Shown here piece after piece: positions 1 to 5,788 of a DNA stretch of 25,450 bases. The notes under the pieces are model-generated. The model worked only from the letters and a program-made list of their open reading frames with translations, did not search any database and had not been told where the DNA came from. Position 1 is the first letter of the stretch, and every line of letters begins with the position of its first letter. The translations under genes were made by a program, and so were the position numbers. This stretch comes from Candidatus Brocadiia bacterium (GTDB lineage: Bacteria > Planctomycetota > MHYJ01 > WSZJ01): assembly GCA_013360825.1 (NCBI GenBank), contig JABWAY010000013.1, positions 1-25,450 of the forward strand, read 5' to 3'.

Positions 1-111
1 GCCAAACGCGCCAATCGCACCAAACGCGGAATTCGGGCCTTCGCGGGACCCGGCAGTCACAGCGGGGGCGCAATGCTCGCCAAACGCGCCAAACGCGCCA
101 ATCGCACCAAA
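1..111. repeat. Left part of a tandem repeat array (87-bp period)
   Basis: The 24-bp segment at 1-24 recurs exactly at 88-111, giving an 87-bp period. The unit holds a GC-rich core (about 18-79) that reappears at 3132-3196 beyond the IS66 element. No convincing gene lies here; the ORFs across it are short and repeat-derived. The array probably continues upstream of the window. Function is unknown. Confidence 0.8.
104..111. repeat. 8-bp target-site duplication, left copy
   Basis: The sequence gcaccaaa directly abuts the left inverted repeat and is repeated exactly at 3131-3138 after the right one. Eight bp is the normal IS66 duplication length. Confidence 0.92.
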
Positions 112-133
112 GTAACCCCTCCACGGACGGCGT
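112..133 (+). repeat. IS66 terminal inverted repeat, left (tnpC-proximal end)
   Basis: These 22 bp are the exact reverse complement of 3109-3130; the match stops at the next base inward. The GTAA terminus matches IS66 family ends. Confidence 0.95.
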
Positions 134-208
134 AGCGATCAGCGCTTGCAGTTGCCGCGGGATTTCGTCGCGGATGACGCCGGCCGATGAGCGTGATTCG
201 TTGGCCGG

Positions 209-727
209 ATGAGGCTGCCGCTCGAAGGGACCCTGCTCGAGAAGCTGCGGAAGATCGAAGCGCTCCACGCCGGCACGAAAGTCGACGGCGAGCGGGAAGC
301 AGCGCGCCGAGCGGCCGAGCGGATTCGTGCTCGTCTCGCCGAGCTTCGTAGTCGAGAGCGAGAGGAGGTGTTCCGGTACTCGCTCCCGGACCCATGGAAG
401 CGGAAGCTCTTCGTGGCGCTCTGTCGGCGATACGGCATGATGCCTTATCGTGAGCCAGGGCGGCGATACAGCACGGTGCTCGTGCGCGGGCCGAAGTCGT
501 TCCACGAACGGACCTTGTGGCCCGAGTTTCTCGCGCTCGCGGACGAGCTCGACGCGCACCTGCAGGAGCTGACGGACCGGGTGATTCGGGAAGCGATCAA
601 CGAGGACGTGAGCGAGCCACCCGACGCAGAGCCGCCGAAGGCCCTTGGCGCCGGAAGCAATGAGGATCAGCCGGCGAGCGCGACGGGACCCGAGAACGCA
701 GGCAGTGAAGAAGACTCACCGACGTAG
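209..727 (+). CDS. IS66 passenger protein, unknown function
   Basis: This 172-aa protein lies inside the IS66 element, opposite in direction to the transposase genes and overlapping the 3' end of tnpC tail to tail by 61 bp. Residues about 8-55 are Arg/Glu-rich and likely helical or coiled-coil. The middle has a conserved-looking core: SLPDPWKRKLFVALCRRYGM, then a Pro-Tyr-Arg segment, then FHERTLWPEFLALADELDAHL. The tail from about residue 130 is acidic and low in complexity. From memory, proteins with this WKRKLF...CRRYG...TLWPEF pattern accompany transposase genes in several GC-rich bacteria; their function is not known to me. No catalytic motif, signal peptide or membrane segment is visible. 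The reading frame is open and non-repetitive, and is inferred to be a real accessory gene of the element. Confidence 0.7.
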   Translation: MRLPLEGTLLEKLRKIEALHAGTKVDGEREAARRAAERIRARLAELRSREREEVFRYSLPDPWKRKLFVALCRRYGMMPYREPGRRYSTVLVRGPKSFHERTLWPEFLALADELDAHLQELTDRVIREAINEDVSEPPDAEPPKALGAGSNEDQPASATGPENAGSEEDSPT

Positions 728-2358
728 AGCTCTGGATGCGAGCAAAGCATTCGGTCGGGCAGCAGCTCGCGGAGTTTGCTGCTCGGCCATCCGTGCACGA
801 TGAGCTTCGTCACGAGATGGAGGTATGCGCGGGGATTGACGTCGTGGGCGATGCAGGACGCGATGATGCTGAGGATCGCCGCCGTCCTCTCCCCGCCGTC
901 GTCAAGCCAAGTGAATAGCCAGTTCTTTCTTCCGAGAACCAATCTCCGCAGCTCGCGCTCGCGACGGTTATTCGTGAGCTCGATGTTGCCGTCTTCGAGA
1001 AAGAGCGTGAGGCGCTTCCATTGCCGATGGAGGTAGCCGAGAGCGCGTCCAAGCGGGGTCTTCGGTGGTGTCTCCGCGCGGTGCTCGTCGAGCCACCCTC
1101 GCAGCTTGTCGATGATTGGCCTGCTGTGCTCGACTCGCCTGGCGAGCCGCTGCGCGGCAGTGTCGCCGGCGAGCTTCGAGGCACGCTCGATCTCGAACAG
1201 CGGAGCGATCAAGCGGACACCTTCGAGTGCGAGCAGGTCGCCGCCGCGGGCCGCTTCCACGAAGCGCCTCCGTCCGTGACCCATGCATCCGGGTCGCTTG
1301 CCCCCGGCGCGCTCGATGCAGTTGGTGACGCTCGTGCCGTCACATTGAACGGTGCGCGCCATGTCGTCGCCGAGAAAGTCGCGCACGCTCTGGGCGTCAC
1401 CGCGCGGCGCGTAGAAGAAGCTGACCCAGCAAGCGTTGGTCCAGCACCACATGGCGCCTGTGCGAATCCCCTCGGTGACGTCTGGGTCGAGCACGGGAAT
1501 TCCGGTGGCGTCCGTGCCGAGGTAGCCCGCAGCGCGAGTCTGCGTCGCAATGAGCTCGGCCACGGGCATCAACAGATCGATGTGGGCGTTGACGCTGCGT
1601 CCGAGCGTCTGAGGCGCGACGTCGACTCCGTCGCGCGCGAGGCGGACGCACTGCCGCTCGACGGGTTGGTGCTCGATGTACTTGTCGCTCGTCGCCTCTA
1701 CGATGAGCGTGTCAGCGAGTTTTCCTCGCTCCACGATCGCGGGCGGCGGTGGCGCGGAGACAATCGTGTCGTCATTCGGACAGGCAACCGTCTCGTCGAG
1801 GCGGTGCTCGATGAAGATGCGCGCCGGGACAACGTTGATGAGCTCGCAGACGGAGTGCGCCACCGTCTCCATCTGCGCGCCGCAGAGCGGGCAGATCCGC
1901 AGGGCCGGGGGGACCGGATTCTGCATCTCGACGCGTGGAATGTGCGTCGGGAACGCGCCGCGTCCTCCACCACCGTGACGCCGCTTGCCGGTCTGCGCCG
2001 GCGACGACGAGCTCGCGGGCGTGACCGGCTTCACGGTGGGGACGACCAGACCCTCCAGCGGCAGCACGAGCTGCTTCTCGAGGCGCTCCGGCGTTTCGGA
2101 GCGCGGCCGCTTGCGAGTCAGGTGTGCGACGCGCTTGACGAGCTCGATGTTGATGTCGCGCATGCGCCCGATGAGGCCGACTATCGCGACCACGAGCTCG
2201 ACGAACTTCAAGGCCGCGACCATTTCTTTGAGCCACGCGCGAAGCTGCTCGAGGTCGGGCGTGTGCGGCGAAGTCGGGAGCTGCCTCATCCGAACGCGTT
2301 GGACGCGTCCGGCCGCGACAAAGTCATTTCGCTGCCAAAAAAAGTTTCGCGGGTGCAT
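667..2358 (-). CDS. tnpC: IS66 family transposase TnpC (DDE)
   Basis: This 563-aa protein is the catalytic transposase of the element. An N-terminal segment (about 35-80) is followed by a basic, Ser/Pro/Gly-rich linker. The zinc-binding IS66 domain begins at CPLCG (156-160), with further Cys near 171 and 193. The RNase-H-like catalytic core has candidate DDE residues D283 (GTDATG), D340 (QCDGT) and E467 (NNRRERE). The C-terminus carries the usual GRKNWLF and IIASCIAHDVNPRAYL motifs. ATG at 2358 overlaps tnpB by 35 bp; an in-frame ATG at 2289 just downstream of the tnpB stop is an alternative start. Length is normal for the family and no frameshift is seen, so it is probably active. Confidence 0.95.
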   Translation of the reverse strand: MHPRNFFWQRNDFVAAGRVQRVRMRQLPTSPHTPDLEQLRAWLKEMVAALKFVELVVAIVGLIGRMRDINIELVKRVAHLTRKRPRSETPERLEKQLVLPLEGLVVPTVKPVTPASSSSPAQTGKRRHGGGGRGAFPTHIPRVEMQNPVPPALRICPLCGAQMETVAHSVCELINVVPARIFIEHRLDETVACPNDDTIVSAPPPPAIVERGKLADTLIVEATSDKYIEHQPVERQCVRLARDGVDVAPQTLGRSVNAHIDLLMPVAELIATQTRAAGYLGTDATGIPVLDPDVTEGIRTGAMWCWTNACWVSFFYAPRGDAQSVRDFLGDDMARTVQCDGTSVTNCIERAGGKRPGCMGHGRRRFVEAARGGDLLALEGVRLIAPLFEIERASKLAGDTAAQRLARRVEHSRPIIDKLRGWLDEHRAETPPKTPLGRALGYLHRQWKRLTLFLEDGNIELTNNRRERELRRLVLGRKNWLFTWLDDGGERTAAILSIIASCIAHDVNPRAYLHLVTKLIVHGWPSSKLRELLPDRMLCSHPELYVGESSSLPAFSGPVALAG

Positions 2359-2725
2359 TCCTTGGAACTGCGCGACGCGGCTCCCAGCGCGCTCGACGAC
2401 GGGCGTTTGCGAGATCGATCCCCTCGACGATCAGAGCGAGCTCGGCCGCCTCGATGGATTGCGCGACGAGGGCGCCGTCCTCGGAAAACGTCGGGCGAAA
2501 TCGGCCGCGCTCGAGCCGCTTCGTCCACATTGCGATTCCAGTGCGGTCCCAGTAGACGATGCGCACGCGGTCGCGGCGCATCGTGAAGAAGATGAACAGG
2601 TGCCCACTGAGAGGGTCATGTCGAAGAACATCGCGCACGAGCGCCATCAGGCTGTCCGGACCCTTCCTACCGTCGACCGGCTGCGTCGCCACGAACAGGC
2701 GAACGCTCGGCGGAAGACTCAGCAC
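2324..2725 (-). CDS. tnpB: IS66 family accessory protein TnpB
   Basis: The 133-aa product matches the IS66 Orf2 family: it opens with LPPSVRLFVATQPVDGRKG and contains the family core HLFIFFTMRRDRVRIVYWDRTG followed by a WTKRLERGRF segment. TnpB is needed for efficient transposition of IS66 elements, though its biochemical role is unclear. GTG at 2725 is the chosen start because the family begins here and it overlaps the tnpA stop by 7 bp, implying translational coupling. The longer open frame upstream has no family similarity. The C-terminal tail beyond the core is somewhat long and basic. Confidence 0.92.
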   Translation of the reverse strand: MLSLPPSVRLFVATQPVDGRKGPDSLMALVRDVLRHDPLSGHLFIFFTMRRDRVRIVYWDRTGIAMWTKRLERGRFRPTFSEDGALVAQSIEAAELALIVEGIDLANARRRARWEPRRAVPRNAPAKLFLAAK

Positions 2726-3057
2726 CGGTCGTCCTCGAGTGCTTCGACCAATCGGCGAAGAGCGCCCGTGTCGAGCGTGGCGGAGAATCGAAGGACCCGA
2801 TCGGAGCGAAGCACGACCTCTACGCGCTCGCTGACGATCGCTCCCGCGGCCTTGAGCTCCACGAACTTCGCCGCCGGCTTCTTCGACGCGCTCAGTCGTT
2901 GGCGCCACCAGTAGAAGCGCTGGTGGTCCACGCCCTCGCGCGCTGCGAATGCACGGACGGACATGCCGGAGGCATCGAGGCGCGCGAGAGCCTCACGAGC
3001 CTCATGCTCGGTCCAACGGTGGGACTTGCGATACAGGGCAAGTGCGGCTTTCGCCAT
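2719..3057 (-). CDS. tnpA: IS66 family accessory protein TnpA (helix-turn-helix)
   Basis: This 112-aa protein is first in the transposition operon. It has the N-terminal helix-turn-helix of IS66 OrfA, visible as WTEHEAREALARLDASGMSV, RAFAAREGVDHQRFYWWRQR and so on (about residues 16-55). The C-terminal half is FVELKAAGAIVSERVEVVLR, typical of the family. It presumably binds element DNA and supports transposition. The ATG at 3057 lies 51 bp inside the right inverted repeat. It is a little shorter than many family members (about 130 aa), but both ends look complete. Confidence 0.92.
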   Translation of the reverse strand: MAKAALALYRKSHRWTEHEAREALARLDASGMSVRAFAAREGVDHQRFYWWRQRLSASKKPAAKFVELKAAGAIVSERVEVVLRSDRVLRFSATLDTGALRRLVEALEDDRC

Positions 3058-3108
3058 GGCGATCTCCTCTTCGCCGAAGCCGTGCCATTGCCTGTCGCGC
3101 GGCGGTAC

Positions 3109-3130
3109 ACGCCGTCCGTGGAGGGGTTAC
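3109..3130 (-). repeat. IS66 terminal inverted repeat, right (tnpA-proximal end)
   Basis: Perfect 22-bp partner of 112-133. It lies 51 bp upstream of the tnpA start codon, so the transposase promoter should fall in or beside it. Confidence 0.95.
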
Positions 3131-3138
3131 GCACCAAA
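3131..3138. repeat. 8-bp target-site duplication, right copy
   Basis: Exact copy of 104-111. Joining 1-111 to 3139 onward restores a repeat unit almost identical to the one at 17-79, which confirms the pre-insertion sequence. Confidence 0.92.
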
Positions 3139-3255
3139 CGCGGAATTCGGGCCTTCGCGGGACCCGGCAGTCGCAGCGGGGCGCAATGCTCGCCAATCGC
3201 GCAATTCCGTGCCATCAGCGGCACCCGGCAGTCACAGCGGGGTGTAATGCTCGCC
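3131..3255. repeat. Right part of the 60-87 bp tandem repeat array
   Basis: Positions 3132-3196 nearly copy 18-79, with a few substitutions and an indel. A third, more diverged unit (about 3197-3255) shares the cccggcagtcacagcgggg core and the ending aatgctcgcc. Three units are therefore visible around the IS66 insertion. The following 86 bp (3256-3341) show no repeat and no gene I can support. Confidence 0.8.
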
Positions 3256-3341
3256 CAGCGAACGGCCGGCGTCCGTCAGCCTGCCGAGGGCCGCACACGG
3301 TTCGCGAAAGCGAGCAAATGCGGGCCATCAGCACCCCCCAC

Positions 3342-3543
3342 GCGGGCGAGTTTGCGGAGACCCCCGCGCGGGCGAGCTTGCGGAGGACCCCCGAGCGGGC
3401 GAGTTTGCGGAGGACCCCCGAGCGGGCGAGCTTGCGGAGGACCCCCGAGCGGGCGAGCTTGCGGAGACCCCCCACGCGGGCGAGTTTGCGGAGACCCCCG
3501 AGCGGGCGAGCAGCGGAGGACCCCCGAGCGGGCGAGCTTGCGG
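3342..3543. repeat. Eight tandem 26-27 bp direct repeats
   Basis: The segment gcgggcgag starts at 3342, 3368, 3395, 3422, 3449, 3476, 3502 and 3528, a period of 26 or 27 bp. Each unit continues as c/ttgcggag(ga) and a run of five to six C. There is no spacer DNA between units, so this is not a CRISPR array. The mixed 26/27-bp spacing shifts the frame, which argues against a coding repeat even though short stretches read as RASLRRTPE. The array ends 5 bp from the stop codon of the minus-strand HupE fragment, so it would sit in that gene's 3' untranslated region. Confidence 0.9.
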
Positions 3544-3548
3544 TGATG

Positions 3549-4169
3549 TCACCCACCCAGCCACGGAGCGAGCTCCAGCGCGAACGCCCGCTTCACCAGC
3601 CACACCAGCGCCAGCGCGCCGATCACGCTCGACGCGGGCCAGAGCAGCCGCTTCTCGTACCACGCGCGGCGCGCCGCGAGCGCAAGTGGAACGAACACCA
3701 GCGCGACCACGGCCAGCTGCCCCAGCTCGATGCCCAAGTTGAAGCTGAGCAGGGCCCACACCGTGCCGCGGGGCGGCAGCGCGGTCTCGGCCAGCACGCT
3801 GGCGAAGCCGAAGCCGTGCACCAGGCCGAAGGCCAGGGCGGTCAGCGCGCGCCAGCGGATCTCGCGCCGGGCCACGTTCTCGGCGGCCACCGCCACGATC
3901 GAGAGCGCGATGATGCTTTCGGTCAGGCGAGGCTCGACCTTCACCCAGCCCAGCCCGCCGGCGATCAACGTGACCGAGTGCCCGAGGGTGAAGCCCGTCA
4001 CAATCAGCGCCACCCCGCGCAGCCCCCGCACCAGCGACTGCTCGCGACTCGCCTGCGCTGCTGCGAGCAGGAGCGCCACCACGAATAGCAGGTGGTCGAT
4101 GCCAGACAGCACGTGGTGCACGCCCAGCTTCACGAATTCGGTCAGCACCTGGTTGAGCGTCGGCGGCGT
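3549..4169 (-). pseudogene. HupE/UreJ-type membrane protein, 5' truncated
   Basis: Translation gives about 206 aa of polytopic membrane protein of the HupE/UreJ_2 family, with the hallmark stretch GVHHVLSGIDHLLFVVALLL, then FTLGHSVTLI and GLVHGFGFASVLAE with embedded His residues. Roughly six hydrophobic segments are visible. Family members may handle metal ions such as nickel or are of unknown role. Proteins of this subfamily usually carry a secreted N-terminal domain of about 150-200 aa with a signal peptide before this membrane part. Here that domain is missing: upstream of about 4169 the DNA becomes the coding strand of an unrelated plus-strand gene. The open frame continues to an ATG at 4316, but that extension is antisense to the other gene and not credible. 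The 3' end and stop appear intact. Confidence 0.8.
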
Positions 4170-4200
4170 GCCGACCGCGACCTGGTACGCGCTCCGCACG
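4165..4200. other. Rearrangement or assembly junction between two gene fragments
   Basis: Left of this interval the minus strand encodes a HupE C-terminal region lacking its N-terminus. Right of it the plus strand encodes a protein C-terminus lacking its start. Neither gene has its 5' end and their broken ends meet here, so two unrelated sequences have been joined. No IS end, att-like repeat or tRNA is visible at the join. Confidence 0.75.
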
Positions 4201-5079
4201 CTCAACGACCTCCTGACCGGCGCGACCCCGGTCGAGGGGCTCCTGCTCGGCGAACACCCGGCGTTCCGGTGCGAGGGGCGGATCATCCTCTTCCTCCACG
4301 CCGAGCAGGCCGGCACGGTCGATGCCTGGCTCGGTCCCGGGCTCCGGCGGGTCGACCTCTTCGGGCGCGTCCGGGTCGTCGAGGTCGAGCCGACCGGGAG
4401 GGCCCGGATCCCCGTCGGCCCGGACCCGGAGTTCCTGATCGTCGGGGACAGCGGGCTCGCGGAGACCCTGCTCAGCGCCGCATTCGAGGGCGGCCCGCTG
4501 CTGTCCCGCGCGAACCCGCAGCGCCTCTCGTTCCGCGTCGTGAACCGGTTCCCGACGCCCCTCGGCGGGCTCCGCCTCCTCTCGGCGGAACTCCCGCCGC
4601 GCTGGCGTCCCGTCGAGTCGAGCCTCGAGCACCCGGAGGTCGCCCCCGCCGGGACCGCGGAGTTCCCGCTCGACTTCTCCGTCCCCTCGGATGCGACCCC
4701 CGGCCGCTACGAACTCCGGCTGAGGCTCTCCTTCGCGCTCGACGGAGTCCGCCGCGAGACCGTCCTCCGCAGAACCGTGGAGGTCCGGCCGGAAATCGAG
4801 GTCCTCCCGCGCATCGAGCCGACCGCGGAGGGGAAGGGGCTCGAGGTGACCCTCACGCTCCGGAATCGCGGCGCCCGCCGGTCGAGCTTCAAGGTCTACG
4901 TCAACCGGGGCGCCGGCCGCAGGACGCTCGACGATGTCGTCAGCGCCCTTGAGCCGGGCTCGGAGCGGGTGATCCGGTTTCTCGCCGAGAAGGACGAGGC
5001 CGGGAAGGTCTACCTGATCGGCCTCCGCGGCATCGAGGACGACCTGTTCGTGAACGCGGCCGTCACCGTCCCCGAGTAA
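4177..5079 (+). pseudogene. C-terminal fragment of a glycoside-hydrolase-like secreted protein
   Basis: About 300 aa are readable with good codon bias, ending at TAA 5077-5079. The first part (ATWYALRTLNDLLTGA, then a Leu/Phe-rich strand region and DLFGR followed by a PDPEFLIVGDSG-like element) resembles the small beta-sandwich that closes many glycoside hydrolases, where DxFGN...P.yl is common. The next ~200 aa look like one or two Ig-like (NEW3/CARDB-type) domains: SFRVVNRFPTPLGGLRL, later FSVPSDATPGRYELRLRLSF, then VTLTLRNRGARRSSFKVYVN. No start codon fits: the open frame upstream runs antisense through HupE. The catalytic domain and signal peptide are therefore missing. The family assignment rests on pattern recognition only. 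Confidence 0.6.
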
Positions 5080-5094
5080 CTCGCCGGGGCCCGT

Positions 5095-5134
5095 GCGCCG
5101 TCGTCGCGGAGCCGCCGGGTTACCGCGACGGCGC
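5095..5134. terminator. Possible bidirectional hairpin between convergent genes
   Basis: Arms gcgccgtcgtcgcgg (5095-5109) and ccgcgacggcgc (5123-5134) can form a 12-bp GC stem with a 3-nt bulge and a 13-nt loop. It lies between the stop codons of the plus-strand fragment and the minus-strand 5120-5788 gene. No U-tract follows on either strand, so intrinsic termination is uncertain. Confidence 0.35.
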
Positions 5135-5788
5135 CTTGACGAGCAGCATCTCCCGTTTCATCTCCTTCAGCAGCGCCGCCGTCGCCGCCATCAGCCCGGG
5201 GGCGCCCGGCTTCTCCTGAAGGTGGCGGTTCCCGACCTGGCCGGTCGCGGCGTAGTGGACTTCAAAGAGCCGGTCGTCCAGTTCGCCGTCGGTCAGGCGC
5301 GTCTCGCCTCCGACCAGTTCAATCGTCCCCCGGACCGTGCCGCCCGCCTCCAGCATCCCTGAGACGTGCGCCGGGATTCCCGAGGCGGTCCAGGCGGCCG
5401 CGAGGACGCCGCACTCCGCGACCTTCCGGTCCAGCGCCTCCGCCAGGGCCTTCGCGTTCCCCGCCCCCTCCCGCATGTAGCTCGGCGCTCCCTCCACGCC
5501 GAGATCCTCCGGCTTCCGCTTCGAACTCACGTCCGCCATCAGCGCGAGCGCGGTCGCGTCCTGCCCGAGGTGCGTCCAGAGCGTCTTCCCGGTGTCCGAG
5601 GCCTTCTGAAGCCACTTCTGGACGTCGTCCGGCCCCGCCGCGGCGCCTTCCGCGAACTTCCTGATGTCGTCCGAGAAGGTCGACAGCATCTTGTGCATGT
5701 CCGCGAACCATGCCACCCCTTCCAGCACCAGCCTGGCCTGCAGGCCCCGGCCGTTGAACTGCTTCGAGAGGCCGTCCAGGACGTTCAT
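5120..5788 (-). CDS. Hypothetical protein, last gene of the LPS-type operon
   Basis: This 222-aa protein is not recognised. It has no signal peptide or obvious membrane segment, so it is probably cytoplasmic. The first ~100 residues look helical, with segments such as DIRKFAEGAAAGPDDVQKWL, and the second half mixes helices with a short strand region (GTVRGTIELVGGETRLTDGE) that reads like a small-molecule or roadblock-type fold, without a clear match. Its ATG overlaps the stop of the OstA-like gene in ATGA (5785-5788), so the two are translationally coupled and probably act in the same process. It is the most downstream gene of kdsD-kdsC-ostA-like-222aa. Confidence 0.75.
   Translation of the reverse strand: MNVLDGLSKQFNGRGLQARLVLEGVAWFADMHKMLSTFSDDIRKFAEGAAAGPDDVQKWLQKASDTGKTLWTHLGQDATALALMADVSSKRKPEDLGVEGAPSYMREGAGNAKALAEALDRKVAECGVLAAAWTASGIPAHVSGMLEAGGTVRGTIELVGGETRLTDGELDDRLFEVHYAATGQVGNRHLQEKPGAPGLMAATAALLKEMKREMLLVKAPSR

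Larger units (their letters stand above)
112..3130 (-). mobile_element. IS66-family insertion sequence, complete, 3019 bp
   Basis: The element is bounded by 22-bp perfect inverted repeats starting GTAACCCC (112-133 and 3109-3130) and flanked by an 8-bp direct duplication, gcaccaaa (104-111 and 3131-3138). IS66 elements characteristically start with GTAA and generate 8-bp duplications. Inside are tnpA, tnpB and tnpC in the usual order on the minus strand, overlapping as is typical, plus a passenger ORF at the tnpC-proximal end on the opposite strand. It looks intact and possibly recent, because termini and duplication are perfect. It lies inside a tandem repeat unit, so it interrupts no recognisable gene. 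Confidence 0.95.

Noticed and set aside
1021..2586. 521-aa plus-strand ORF opposite tnpC
   Set aside because: It is an antisense shadow of the transposase, with no recognisable motif.
1..3255. Integron attC sites or a phage attachment site in the 60-87 bp repeats
   Set aside because: No GTTRRRY core site or integrase gene could be found, and the repeats are tandem rather than flanking cassettes.
3342..3543. CRISPR array from regular 26-27 bp repeats
   Set aside because: The repeats abut with no unique spacers, and no cas genes are in the window.
2949..4088. 379-aa plus-strand ORF with RASLRRTPE repeats
   Set aside because: The frame is open by repeat composition, runs over tnpA's 5' end, the repeats and antisense HupE, and its 26/27-bp period would break any protein repeat.
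3328..4632. 434-aa minus-strand ORF
   Set aside because: It is out of frame with the convincing HupE sequence, Arg/Ala/Gly-rich, and antisense to the hydrolase-like fragment.
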